Shown: positions 34,190-42,751 of the stretch, piece after piece
Position numbering within the stretch: position 1 is the stretch's first letter
How the letters are laid out: each line of letters begins with the position of its first letter
NCBI RefSeq assembly: GCF_003234085.1
Contig: NZ_QKSD01000002.1
Coordinates: forward strand, 206,378 to 270,377
Source of the DNA: Curtobacterium sp. MCPF17_052
GTDB taxonomy: Bacteria > Actinomycetota > Actinomycetes > Actinomycetales > Microbacteriaceae
Length of the DNA stretch: 64,000 bases
Direction of reading: 5' to 3'
Notes under the pieces: model-generated
The model's database searches: none
Told to the model about the DNA's origin: nothing
The model's input: the letters and a program-made list of their open reading frames with translations, nothing else
Translations under genes and position numbers: made by a program

Positions 34190-35071
34190 GTGACCGAGAC
34201 CCTGACCGCGCCCGAGGTGTACGACTTCGCGCGCCCGTCGACGCTCGCTCGCGAGCACGCCCGGGTCCTCGAGCTGGCCTTCGAGACCTTCGCGCGGCAG
34301 TGGGGCACGCAGCTGACCGCGAAGGTCCGTGTCCTCAGCCAGGTCGCGTGCGAGCAGGTCGCGATGATGACCTACGACGAGTACGCGGCGTCGTTGCCCG
34401 CGCTCACCGGGATGGTGCTGCTGCCGATCGAGGGCGTCACCGCCAAGGGCGTCCTGCAGGTCCCGCTCGACGCCGCCCTGACCTGGGTGTCACACTCGCT
34501 CGGCGCCTCGAAGCCGCTGCCGACACCCGAGCGGACGTTCACCCCGATCGAGCAGGCCCTCGTGCGCCGCCTGGTCGAGGACGCCCTCGACGACCTCCGC
34601 TACTCCCTCGGCGGGCTGCTCGACCAGCCCGTCACCGCCGGCGCCTTCCAGTTCAACAGCCAGTTCGCCCAGGCCGCCCAGAAGTCCGACCTGATGATCG
34701 TCGCGTCGTTCGAGATCCGGGTGGGGGAGCGCATCGCCGCCGGCACACTCGCCCTGCCCGCCGAGGCCGTCCTGCCCCAGCTCGTCGACCGCCCGGCCGA
34801 CGTCTCGACCGCCGACGCGAAGGCACTGCTCGACGCGCAGCTCGCGTCGGTGCCGGTCGGCGTCTCGCTCCGCTTCGCCCCGGCCACCGTCCTGCCGGCA
34901 CAGGTCCTCGGCCTCGCCGTCGGCGACGTCCTGCCGCTGCCACACCCGCAGCACCGCCCACTCACCATCTCCGTCGACGGTGAACCCGTCGGCACCGCCG
35001 CCGTCGGCGCGAACGGCTCGCGGCTCGCGGGCGTCGTCGTCACCACCACCGCATCGGAGCCGTCCGCATGA
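34190..35071 (+). CDS. fliM: Flagellar motor switch protein FliM
   Basis: 293 aa from GTG 34190. The middle domain (LELAFETFARQWGTQLTAKVRV ... TFTPIEQALVRRLVEDALDDLRYSL) matches the CheC-like FliM core, and the C-terminal 75 residues form a SpoA domain. The N-terminal CheY-P-binding peptide of other FliM proteins is not obvious in MTETLTAPEVYDFARPS. Its stop overlaps the fliN ATG (ATGA). Forms the C-ring switch with FliN. Confidence 0.9.
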   Translation: MTETLTAPEVYDFARPSTLAREHARVLELAFETFARQWGTQLTAKVRVLSQVACEQVAMMTYDEYAASLPALTGMVLLPIEGVTAKGVLQVPLDAALTWVSHSLGASKPLPTPERTFTPIEQALVRRLVEDALDDLRYSLGGLLDQPVTAGAFQFNSQFAQAAQKSDLMIVASFEIRVGERIAAGTLALPAEAVLPQLVDRPADVSTADAKALLDAQLASVPVGVSLRFAPATVLPAQVLGLAVGDVLPLPHPQHRPLTISVDGEPVGTAAVGANGSRLAGVVVTTTASEPSA

Positions 35072-35781
35072 CCGTCGTCACCGCCACCCTGCACACGACC
35101 GCCGCCGAGGCGCTCGCCAGCGCACTGCCCACCGCCGTCCCGCTCGTGGCCGTCGCCCAGCCGGGAGGCCCGTCCGCCGACCTGCAGGCACGTGCCGCCG
35201 ACGCCGTTGTCGCCTCCTTCGTCGGTGGCGTCTCCGCGGACCTCGCCGTGGTGCTGCTCGACCTCGCCGCCATCACGGCAGCGGGCGGCGTCGACTCCGG
35301 CCTCGTGTCCGTCGCCGACGTCCTCCGCCCGTCCCTCGAGGCCGCGGTCGCCCCGTTCGGTGCCGGCGTGCTCGGTGAGGGCCGCCGCGACTCCGCCGTC
35401 GCCCTGGTCGCCGACCCGGAGGCCGTGGTGTTCGCCCTGACCGCCGCCGGGCAGCCGATGGGCTGGATCGCGATCCGGATCCGCGAGAACGGCACCGTCG
35501 CCGAGCCGATCGCGGCCGCGCCGGTGTTGTCCGCCGGCAACCTCGGCCGCATCAACAGCGTCGAGATGACCCTCACGGTCGAGATCGGTCGCACCCGGAT
35601 GTCGGTGCGGGACGTGCTCGGCATGGAGCCCGGTGCCGTCGTCGAACTCGACCGCTCCGCCGGTGCCCCTGCCGACGTGCTCCTCAACGGGCGGCTCATC
35701 GCGCACGGCGAGGTCGTCGTCGTCGACCAGGACTACGCCGTCCGCATCACCAAGATCCTCGACGTCGCCGAGACGGTCTGA
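35068..35781 (+). CDS. fliN: Flagellar motor switch protein FliN (extended)
   Basis: 237 aa, much longer than the roughly 100-140-aa enteric FliN. The C-terminal SpoA domain (SVEMTLTVEIGRTRMSVRDVLGMEPGAVVELDRSAGAPADVLLNG) is canonical. Residues 1-150 form an extra CheC/CheX-like domain as in FliY-type proteins. Overlaps fliM by 4 bp. Part of the C-ring. Confidence 0.9.
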   Translation: MTVVTATLHTTAAEALASALPTAVPLVAVAQPGGPSADLQARAADAVVASFVGGVSADLAVVLLDLAAITAAGGVDSGLVSVADVLRPSLEAAVAPFGAGVLGEGRRDSAVALVADPEAVVFALTAAGQPMGWIAIRIRENGTVAEPIAAAPVLSAGNLGRINSVEMTLTVEIGRTRMSVRDVLGMEPGAVVELDRSAGAPADVLLNGRLIAHGEVVVVDQDYAVRITKILDVAETV

Positions 35782-35785
35782 CCCG

Positions 35786-36337
35786 GTGGACACGCTCGTC
35801 ATCGCACTCCGCGTCGCACTCTCCCTCGGTGTCGTGCTCGCCCTCATGTGGGTGCTGCACCGCCGTATGCAGAAGGGGCAGTTCGGCGCGGGACGGACCC
35901 GGGGGCGTCGTTCGGCGTCTCTCGAGGTCGTCGCCCGTCAGGGCATCGGCGGCAAGGCGAGCGTGGTCGTGGTCGACGTCGACGGGGAGCGGCTCGTCCT
36001 CGGCGTGGCCGAGCACGGTGTGACGCTCCTCACGAGCGGCCAGGCGCCCGCGCCGGAGCTCACGATCGTGACCGGTCCGGTCGCGCTGCCGACGGCGGAC
36101 GCGTTCCGTGCGGAGCTGGACCGACAGGACGAGGGCCGGTCGGGCCTCCAGTCCGAGGCTGTCACCGACACCGACACCGACGCCGCCGAGTCGCTGCCGC
36201 TGCGGCCGCGCGGCCGACGTGCCGCCCCGCGGACGAACGCGGTCGTCCCGACCGCCACGCAGCTGCAGGGCTCGGTCCTCTCCGCGGACACCTGGCGCCA
36301 GGCGGCGTCGGCGCTCCGCTCCCGGCGGACCGGGTGA
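35786..36337 (+). CDS. fliO: FliO-like flagellar export protein
   Basis: 183 aa from GTG 35786. One N-terminal membrane helix (VIALRVALSLGVVLALMWVL) is followed by SLEVVARQGIGGKASVVVVDVDGERLVLGV, the small beta domain of FliO, then a long hydrophilic tail. FliO helps assemble the FliP ring. Position directly before fliP, overlapping it by 4 bp, supports the call. Confidence 0.85.
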   Translation: MDTLVIALRVALSLGVVLALMWVLHRRMQKGQFGAGRTRGRRSASLEVVARQGIGGKASVVVVDVDGERLVLGVAEHGVTLLTSGQAPAPELTIVTGPVALPTADAFRAELDRQDEGRSGLQSEAVTDTDTDAAESLPLRPRGRRAAPRTNAVVPTATQLQGSVLSADTWRQAASALRSRRTG

Positions 36338-37161
36338 GCGCGGCCCGCACGGGCAGGGTGCTGCTGTTCGTCCTCCTCGGACTGACGATGGTGGCCGGCT
36401 TCCTGATGCTCACCACGACCGGCGCCCACGCGGCCGGTGTGGTCCAGCCGACCGCCCCCGCGGCGCCGACCGCCCCGCCGACGCCGTCCACCGGCGGCTT
36501 CAGCGTCGACGTCAACGGCCCCGACGGCACGCCGTCCTCCGCCGTCGTCACCCTGATCGGGATCACGCTGCTCAGCGTCGCCCCGGCGCTGCTGCTGATG
36601 ATGACCTCGTTCACCAAGATCTTCGTCGTCCTCGCCATGACCCGGAACGCGCTCGGGCTGCAGTCGATCCCGCCGAACCAGGTGATCGCCGGACTCGCGC
36701 TGTTCCTGTCGCTGTTCGTGATGGCACCCGTCATCGGGCACGTCAACGACGACGCCCTGCAGCCGTACCTGGCCGGGCACCTCGACTTCCAGCAGGCCGT
36801 CGAGATCGGCACCAAGCCGCTCCGGACGTTCATGCTGCACCAGACCCGCGACGAGGACGTCGCCCTCATCACCCGGGCTGCCGGTCAGGCGAACCCGAAG
36901 GACATGTCCGCCGTGCCGATGACGACGGTCATCCCGGCGTTCATCATCTCGGAGCTCCGCAGCGCGTTCATCATCGGGTTCGTCATCTTCATCCCGTTCC
37001 TGGTGATCGACCTCGTCGTCTCCGCAGCCCTGATGTCGATGGGCATGATGATGCTCCCGCCGGTCATGATCTCGCTGCCGTTCAAGATCCTGCTCTTCGT
37101 GCTCGTCGACGGCTGGGGTCTCATCATCACGTCGCTCATCGAGAGCTACCACGTTGTCTAG
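36334..37161 (+). CDS. fliP: Flagellar export gate protein FliP
   Basis: 275 aa from GTG 36334. A cleavable signal peptide (VLLFVLLGLTMVAGFLMLTTTGAHA) is followed by a Pro-rich spacer and the FliP core: LLLMMTSFTKIFVVLAMTRNALG, QSIPPNQVIAGLALFLSLFVM, IPAFIISELRSAFIIGF and PVMISLPFKILLFVLVDGW. Forms the core ring of the type III export gate with FliQ and FliR. Confidence 0.95.
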   Translation: MSAARTGRVLLFVLLGLTMVAGFLMLTTTGAHAAGVVQPTAPAAPTAPPTPSTGGFSVDVNGPDGTPSSAVVTLIGITLLSVAPALLLMMTSFTKIFVVLAMTRNALGLQSIPPNQVIAGLALFLSLFVMAPVIGHVNDDALQPYLAGHLDFQQAVEIGTKPLRTFMLHQTRDEDVALITRAAGQANPKDMSAVPMTTVIPAFIISELRSAFIIGFVIFIPFLVIDLVVSAALMSMGMMMLPPVMISLPFKILLFVLVDGWGLIITSLIESYHVV

Positions 37162-37203
37162 CCGCACCTCGCTGCTCGGCGGAGCACTGCCCGGGAGGCA
37201 CGC

Positions 37204-37479
37204 GTGAACCAGCAGGCGGTCATCGACCTCACCCTCCAGGCGCTCCTCGTCGCCGGCAAGCTCGCGGCACCCGTGCTCATCACCTCGCTCGTCGTCGGCT
37301 TCGCGATCTCGCTGTTCCAGTCCGTGACGCAGATCCAGGAGGTCACGCTCTCGTTCGTGCCGAAGGCCCTGGCCGTGGCGATCGCCCTGGTCGTCTGCGG
37401 CAACTGGATGATCTCCGAGATGATCGCCTTCACCCACGTGGCGTTCGACATGATCCCGAAGCTGCTCGGGAGCGGCTGA
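37204..37479 (+). CDS. fliQ: Flagellar export gate protein FliQ
   Basis: 91 aa from GTG 37204, two membrane helices. LTLQALLVAGKLAAPVLITSLVVGFAISLFQSVTQIQEVTLSFVPK is the standard FliQ sequence. The stop TGA shares one base with the fliR ATG. Confidence 0.95.
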   Translation: MNQQAVIDLTLQALLVAGKLAAPVLITSLVVGFAISLFQSVTQIQEVTLSFVPKALAVAIALVVCGNWMISEMIAFTHVAFDMIPKLLGSG

Positions 37480-38240
37480 TGGACCTGGTCTTCGACGCCG
37501 CCCGACTCGAGGGCACGATGCTCGCCGGCGTCCGGCTCGTCGCGTTCTTCGTGGTCGCCCCGCCGTTCTCGTACAAGGCGTTCCCCGGCGTCGTGAAGGT
37601 GATCCTCGGCCTGGGGCTCGCGATCGGCGTCGCCCCGAAGGTCACCGCCGGGTACGAGCAGCTCGACACGGCCGCGTTCCTCGTCGCCCTCGTCACCCAG
37701 CTGCTCGTCGGACTGGTGCTCGGCTTCATGGTGTACCTGGTGTTCGCGGCCGTGCAGTCCGCGGGCGCGCTCGTCGACCTCTTCGGCGGGTTCACGCTCG
37801 CGCAGGCGTACGACCCGCAGTCGCAGGTGAACGGCGCCCAGTTCACCCGGCTGTTCCAGATGGCCTCGCTCGCGCTGCTGTTCGCCTCCGGCGGGTACCA
37901 GCTGATCATCGGCGGGCTGGTCCGGTCCTTCGACGGTGTGCCGCTCGTGGACGGCCGGTTCCCGATCGACGGGATCGCGCCGATGCTCGTCGCGGCGTTC
38001 GGGCAGATGTTCCTCGCGGCACTGCAGATCGCCGGCCCGCTCGTCGTCGTGCTGTTCCTCGCCGACGTCGGCCTGGGCCTGCTCACCCGCGTCGCCCCCG
38101 CCCTGAACGCGTTCCAGATGGGCTTCCCGATCAAGATCGGCCTCACCGTCCTGTTCGCCGGCGCGCTCTTCATGGCCCTGCCGAGCGTCGTGTCGTCCCT
38201 CACGGGTGACGCCGTCCAGGCGATCACGGGCAGGGGGTGA
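37479..38240 (+). CDS. fliR: Flagellar export gate protein FliR
   Basis: 253 aa, six membrane helices. RLVAFFVVAPPFSYKAFPGVVKV at the start, FAAVQSAGALVDLFGGFTLAQAYDPQSQ in the middle and APALNAFQMGFPIKIGLTV toward the end are diagnostic. Completes the FliPQR gate. Its ATG overlaps fliQ by one base; flhB follows 4 bp later. Confidence 0.95.
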   Translation: MDLVFDAARLEGTMLAGVRLVAFFVVAPPFSYKAFPGVVKVILGLGLAIGVAPKVTAGYEQLDTAAFLVALVTQLLVGLVLGFMVYLVFAAVQSAGALVDLFGGFTLAQAYDPQSQVNGAQFTRLFQMASLALLFASGGYQLIIGGLVRSFDGVPLVDGRFPIDGIAPMLVAAFGQMFLAALQIAGPLVVVLFLADVGLGLLTRVAPALNAFQMGFPIKIGLTVLFAGALFMALPSVVSSLTGDAVQAITGRG

Positions 38241-38244
38241 CGGC

Positions 38245-39444
38245 ATGTCGGACAGTGGAGAACGCTCCGAACAGGCATCCGACAAGCGGATGCGCGAGGT
38301 GCACCGCAAGGGGCAGCTCGGCCGGTCGCAGGACCTCAGCGCCTGGATCGGCATCGCCGTCGCCGCGCTGATGGTCCCGTCCACGATCGGGCACGCCTCG
38401 GCGGCCGGGCAGCAGCAGCTGCACGCCGTGACCCTCGTCATCGCTGACCCGAGCATCGGCACCATGCGGCACGTCCTCGACGACGCCCTCGCCTCGATCG
38501 GCAGCACGATCGGCCCGATGCTCGCCGTCGTCGCCGTCGCGGTGCTCGCCGTCGCGGTCGCCCAGGGTGGGGTGCACATCAAGAAGCTCACCCCGGAGCC
38601 GGACCACTTCGATCCCGTGGCCGGCGTGAAGCGGGTGTTCGGTACGCAGGCGCTCTGGAACGGGGTGAAGGCACTGCTGAAGACGGCGGTCGTCGGTCTC
38701 GTGCTGTGGTTCGCCGTGCAGGGACTCGTCCCCGTGCTCATGTCGAGCGGCTCGCTGCCGCTGACGAGCGTCCTCGAAGCTGCCGGAGCCGGCGCGGGCA
38801 CCCTGCTCCGTGCCGCGATCGCCGCCGGGCTCGTCCTCGCCGCGCTCGACGTGTTCGTCGTCATCCGCCGGAACCGCAAGCGGACGATGATGACCAAGCG
38901 CGAGGTCAAGGACGAGAACAAGCAGGCCGAGGGTGACCCGCTCGTGAAGTCGCAGCGTCGCTCCCGCCAACTCGCCGCCAGCCGGAACCGGATGATCGCC
39001 GCGATCGGCACCGCCGACGTCGTGATGACCAACCCGACGCACTACGCCGTCGCGATCAGGTACGAGGCCGGCAAGTCCGCACCCCGGGTCGTGGCGAAGG
39101 GCGCCGGACCCGTCGCCGACGCCATCCGCCTGAAGGCCACCGAGGAACGGGTGCCGATGGTCCAGGACATCCCGCTCACCCGTGCCCTGCACGCCGCGTG
39201 CGAGCTCGGGCAGGAGATCCCCGTCGACCTCTACACACCCGTCGCCCGCGTCCTGTCGTTCGTGATGACGCTCGCCGCCCGCGGTGCCACCGCGGGCACG
39301 CACACCCCGCCCCGCCCCACCACCCCGGAGGAGGTCGCCACCGTGCTCGACCCGACCACGCTCAGCGGCGACGTCCGACCTCGCAAGCTCCGGACTCCGC
39401 GTCCCGTCACCGAACCCACTCCCGGAGAGGCCCTCCCCGCATGA
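38245..39444 (+). CDS. flhB: Flagellar export switch protein FlhB
   Basis: 399 aa. The N-terminal RMREVHRKGQLGRSQDLSAW is typical, then four membrane helices and a cytoplasmic domain with the autocleavage motif NPTH (residues 263-266) in VVMTNPTHYAVAIRY. Cleavage there switches export from hook to filament substrates. A 55-residue disordered tail (TPPRPTTPEEVAT onward) is an extension. ATGA overlap with flhA. Confidence 0.95.
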   Translation: MSDSGERSEQASDKRMREVHRKGQLGRSQDLSAWIGIAVAALMVPSTIGHASAAGQQQLHAVTLVIADPSIGTMRHVLDDALASIGSTIGPMLAVVAVAVLAVAVAQGGVHIKKLTPEPDHFDPVAGVKRVFGTQALWNGVKALLKTAVVGLVLWFAVQGLVPVLMSSGSLPLTSVLEAAGAGAGTLLRAAIAAGLVLAALDVFVVIRRNRKRTMMTKREVKDENKQAEGDPLVKSQRRSRQLAASRNRMIAAIGTADVVMTNPTHYAVAIRYEAGKSAPRVVAKGAGPVADAIRLKATEERVPMVQDIPLTRALHAACELGQEIPVDLYTPVARVLSFVMTLAARGATAGTHTPPRPTTPEEVATVLDPTTLSGDVRPRKLRTPRPVTEPTPGEALPA

Positions 39445-41495
39445 AGCGCGCCGACCTGCCGAAGTTCGCCGTACCGGTGCTCATCGTCGGCATCATCCTG
39501 CTGTTGATCCTGCCGGTGCCACCGTTCCTGCTGGACGTCCTCATCATCTGCAACATCCTGCTGGCGCTGGTGATCCTGCTCACCACGCTGTTCGTGAAGA
39601 AGCCGCTCGACTTCTCGGTGTTCCCGTCGCTGCTGCTCGTCGCGACGCTGTTCCGGCTCGGGCTCAACGTCGCCTCGACCCGCCTCGTGCTCGCGCAGGG
39701 CTTCGCGGGCGACGTCATCCAGGCTTTCGGGCACGTCGCCGTGGCCGGCTCGGTCATCATCGGCGCGGTGATCTTCCTCATCCTCGTGGTGATCCAGTTC
39801 GTCGTCGTCACGAAGGGCGCCGAGCGCGTCGCCGAGGTCGGTGCGCGCTTCACCCTCGACGCGATGCCCGGCAAGCAGATGGCCATCGACGCCGACCTCA
39901 ACGCCGGACTCATCACGGACGAGCAGGCCAAGGAGCGCCGCGCGTCGGTGTCCGCCGAGGCCGACTTCTACGGCGCGATGGACGGCGCGTCGAAGTTCGT
40001 CAAGGGCGACGCGATCGCCGGCATCCTGATCCTCGTCATCAACCTCGTCGGCGGCATCGCGATCGGCATGCTGCAGAACGGCATGTCGATCACGGACGCG
40101 CTGTCGCACTACGGCATCCTCACCATCGGTGACGGCCTGGTGTCACAGATCCCCGCGCTCCTGATGGCCGTGTCGACCGGCATGATCGTCACCCGCTCCG
40201 GGGCTGAGTCCGACATCGGCACGTCGGCCTCCGACCAGCTGTCGCAGTCCCGGACCGCCCTGATGATCGCCGGCGCTGCCGCGATCGCGATGGGGTTCAT
40301 CCCCGGCATGCCGATCCTGCCGTTCCTGCTCATCGGCGCGACCCTGCTCTTCACCGGGTGGCGGATCGGTCAGAACGCGAAGCGTGCCGCCGCCACGGCC
40401 GCCGAGCAGCAGGCACTCGCGGCCGCCGCCCCGGCGAGCGACACCCCCGAGGACCTCCTCGAGCAGATGCGCGTGCACGCCCTCGAGATCCTGCTCGCCC
40501 CCGACCTCGTCGACATGGTCTCCGGCGCCTCCGACGACCTCCTCGGCCGGGTCCGCGCACTCCGCCGCAAGATCGCCATCGACATGGGGATCGTCGTCCC
40601 GCCGGTCCGGACCCGGGACAGCATCGACCTGCCGCCCGCCACCTACGCCATCCGGATCGCCGGGGTCGAGGCCGGTCGCGGCACCGCGCCCGCGCGGAGC
40701 GTCCTGGCCCTCGGCGAACAGCTCGACGGCCTGCCCGGTGACCCCACCGTCGAGCCGGTGTTCGGCCTCGCCGGCAAGTGGGTCCCCGCGGAACTCCGGC
40801 ACGCCGCCGAGATGACCGGCGCGACCGTCATCGACCGCGTGTCCGTGCTGGTCACCCACCTGCAGGCCGTGATCGGCGACAACGCTGCGCGGCTGCTCAC
40901 CCGCGAGGACGTCAAGGTCCTGGCCGAGGGGGTCAAGCAGGTCAACCCAGCCGCCGTCGAGGAGCTCGTCCCCGGGATGCTCTCGATGGCCGAACTGCAG
41001 CGCGTCCTGCAGGGGCTGCTCGCCGAGCGGGTGCCGATCAACGACCTCGGCCGGATCTGCGAGGCGCTGACCCTCCGCGCGAAGGTCTCCACCGACCCCG
41101 AGGGCCTGGTCGAGTCGGCTCGCGCCTCGCTCGGTCCGGCACTGGCCGCCCGACACCTCGACGGCACGGTGCTCCGTGTCATCATGATCGACCCGGTGCT
41201 CGAGCAGGCGATGCTCGAGGGGCTCCGGCCGTCCGAGCAGGGCAGCCAGATCCTCCTCGACGCGCACCGGATCGAACAGGTCCTGGGCTCCGTCCGGGAC
41301 TCGGTCCGCGCCGTCGAGGACCAGGGCCTGTCCGCCGTCCTGGTCTGTGCACCCCAGCTCCGCCCGGCCGTGCACCGCATGGTGTCGGCGCAGGCGAACG
41401 GGCTGCCGGTGCTGTCGTACCAGGAGGCGACCGCCGCGGGCTCCACCATCGAGACCGTGGGGGTGGTCCGTGCCGCCGATCCGATCGCAGCGTAG
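39441..41495 (+). CDS. flhA: Flagellar export gate protein FlhA
   Basis: 684 aa, normal length. Eight membrane helices in residues 1-320, including the conserved FHIPEP region (RLGLNVASTRLVL, AERVAEVGARFTLDAMPGKQMAIDADLNAGLI). The C-terminal cytoplasmic domain (from about 340) forms the nonameric substrate/chaperone ring. Couples proton flow to export. Its last 26 bp overlap the flhF-like gene. Confidence 0.96.
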   Translation: MKRADLPKFAVPVLIVGIILLLILPVPPFLLDVLIICNILLALVILLTTLFVKKPLDFSVFPSLLLVATLFRLGLNVASTRLVLAQGFAGDVIQAFGHVAVAGSVIIGAVIFLILVVIQFVVVTKGAERVAEVGARFTLDAMPGKQMAIDADLNAGLITDEQAKERRASVSAEADFYGAMDGASKFVKGDAIAGILILVINLVGGIAIGMLQNGMSITDALSHYGILTIGDGLVSQIPALLMAVSTGMIVTRSGAESDIGTSASDQLSQSRTALMIAGAAAIAMGFIPGMPILPFLLIGATLLFTGWRIGQNAKRAAATAAEQQALAAAAPASDTPEDLLEQMRVHALEILLAPDLVDMVSGASDDLLGRVRALRRKIAIDMGIVVPPVRTRDSIDLPPATYAIRIAGVEAGRGTAPARSVLALGEQLDGLPGDPTVEPVFGLAGKWVPAELRHAAEMTGATVIDRVSVLVTHLQAVIGDNAARLLTREDVKVLAEGVKQVNPAAVEELVPGMLSMAELQRVLQGLLAERVPINDLGRICEALTLRAKVSTDPEGLVESARASLGPALAARHLDGTVLRVIMIDPVLEQAMLEGLRPSEQGSQILLDAHRIEQVLGSVRDSVRAVEDQGLSAVLVCAPQLRPAVHRMVSAQANGLPVLSYQEATAAGSTIETVGVVRAADPIAA

Positions 41496-42411
41496 CGGCG
41501 CGACGCTCGACGAGGTCCGCGCCGGCGTCCTCGCCGAGTTCGGCCCCGGCGCGCGCATCGTCTCCGCCGAACGCGTCACCACGGGCGGCGTGGCCGGGCT
41601 GTTCCGGAAGGCCCATGTCGAGGCCGTCGTCGAGGTCCCCGACCCGCTCGACCCGCCGACCGCCCGCGTCGCGATCGCCTCCTCCCCGGCCAAGCGAGCG
41701 GGCATCGCGGCGCTCCTCGCCGACGCCGAGGCAGCCGAGTCCCGCATCGCCGACTCCGACGGCACCGCCACCGTCCGAGCGGACGCCTTCGCGTCGGTCC
41801 TCGACGGCTTCGCCGCGGACGGACTGGCCCCGCCGCGCCGGGCCGCCGCCCGACCCGCCGGGGTCGAGCCGGGCCTCCCGTCCGCGACCGACGGTGCGGT
41901 GCCGTCCGTGACCAGCCTGCCGGGAGGCCCGGACACCGACCCCTGGGCCGACCTGCGCGCCGAGCTGCTCGCCGCCGCGACCAGCGGCGTCCCCGCCGCT
42001 CCGGCGCCCGCACCCGCGGTCCGCTCGGCAGACGGTGACCTCGTCCTGCTCGTCGGCCGCGCCACCGACGTCGACGCCGCCGCCGGGGTGTTCGCGAGCC
42101 GGCACGGCCTGCGTGCCACAGCGGCCTCGGACCGGCGGAGCGGCATCCTCGCCCGCGCCGACGCCGTACGCGACGGCGCCGCACTGCTCGCGGTCGCGGC
42201 GTGGACCGACGTCGCGACCACCACGTCCCTCGCGCCGGACCAGGTGTGGGTCGTCGTCGACGTCGGGCGGAAGCACGAGGACGCGGTCACGATGCTCCGG
42301 GCCGTGGTCGAGGTGGGTGTCCCGATCGCGGGCGTCCTGGCGATCGGCGCCGAGGAGACGAGCACGCCGGAGACCGTCCGCCTGCTCGGGGTCCCGGTCC
42401 GGACGCTCTGA
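41470..42411 (+). CDS. FlhF-like protein with degenerate GTPase domain
   Basis: 313 aa from GTG 41470, overlapping the end of flhA by 26 bp. Residues 10-60 (TLDEVRAGVLAEFGPGARIVSAERVTTGGVAGLFRKAHVEAVVEV) match the FlhF N-domain, including the 'LGPDAxI...GGxxGxF' pattern. From about residue 185 a Rossmann/SRP-GTPase-like domain begins with DLVLLVGRATDVDAAAG, where the P-loop GPTGVGKTT should be: the Gly-Lys-Thr is absent. Later strands (VWVVVDVGRKHED, IAGVLAIGAEETSTPETVRLLGVPV) echo FlhF's G3 and closing segments. The position after flhA is FlhF's usual place. I infer a non-GTP-binding FlhF relative; an unrelated protein with a similar N-domain is less likely. Confidence 0.65.
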   Translation: MPPIRSQRSGATLDEVRAGVLAEFGPGARIVSAERVTTGGVAGLFRKAHVEAVVEVPDPLDPPTARVAIASSPAKRAGIAALLADAEAAESRIADSDGTATVRADAFASVLDGFAADGLAPPRRAAARPAGVEPGLPSATDGAVPSVTSLPGGPDTDPWADLRAELLAAATSGVPAAPAPAPAVRSADGDLVLLVGRATDVDAAAGVFASRHGLRATAASDRRSGILARADAVRDGAALLAVAAWTDVATTTSLAPDQVWVVVDVGRKHEDAVTMLRAVVEVGVPIAGVLAIGAEETSTPETVRLLGVPVRTL

Positions 42412-42468
42412 CCGATCCTCGCAGCCGCCTGGTGCTCGTCGCTGCCGGGCTGGCGGCGGGGGAGTCGC

Positions 42469-42474
42469 TAGGCT
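42469..42474 (+). promoter_or_regulatory. -10 element for leaderless csrA transcript
   Basis: TAGGCT (TAnnnT) ends 6 bp before the csrA GTG, and no Shine-Dalgarno is present, so transcription should begin at or near the start codon. No clear -35. Confidence 0.5.
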
Positions 42475-42480
42475 GGCGCG

Positions 42481-42732
42481 GTGCTGGTACTCACGCGGAA
42501 GGTCGGCGAGCGGATCCTCATCGGTGACGACATCGTCATCACGGTGCTCGACTCCCGCGGTGACGGCGTCCGCATCGGGATCGACGCCCCTCGTGGCGTG
42601 AAGATCCAGCGCGAAGAGGTCGTCCGTGCCGTCGCCGAGGCGAACGTCGCCGCTGCCGCAGGCGCCGATGACGACGCCGAAGCACGCCTGCGGGCCGCAC
42701 TCGGCGCCCCGCGGCCCCCCGCTGCCGACTGA
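42481..42732 (+). CDS. csrA: Carbon storage/translation regulator CsrA
   Basis: 83 aa from GTG 42481. MLVLTRKVGERILIGDDIVITVLDSRGDGVRIGIDAPRGVKIQREEV is canonical CsrA with its RNA-binding strand 1 and the R of VxIxRxEV; the last 25 residues are an Ala-rich extension. CsrA dimers bind GGA motifs in mRNA leaders and in several bacteria repress flagellin or control motility; in actinobacteria it is found almost only with flagellar genes. Followed by the 151-bp repeat array. Confidence 0.93.
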   Translation: MLVLTRKVGERILIGDDIVITVLDSRGDGVRIGIDAPRGVKIQREEVVRAVAEANVAAAAGADDDAEARLRAALGAPRPPAAD

Positions 42733-42751
42733 CGCGCTGCGGCCTGCTGCC

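Noticed and set aside
40143..42365. 740-codon minus-strand open frame under flhA
   Set aside because: Shadow of flhA and the flhF-like gene; no recognisable domain and no ribosome binding site.
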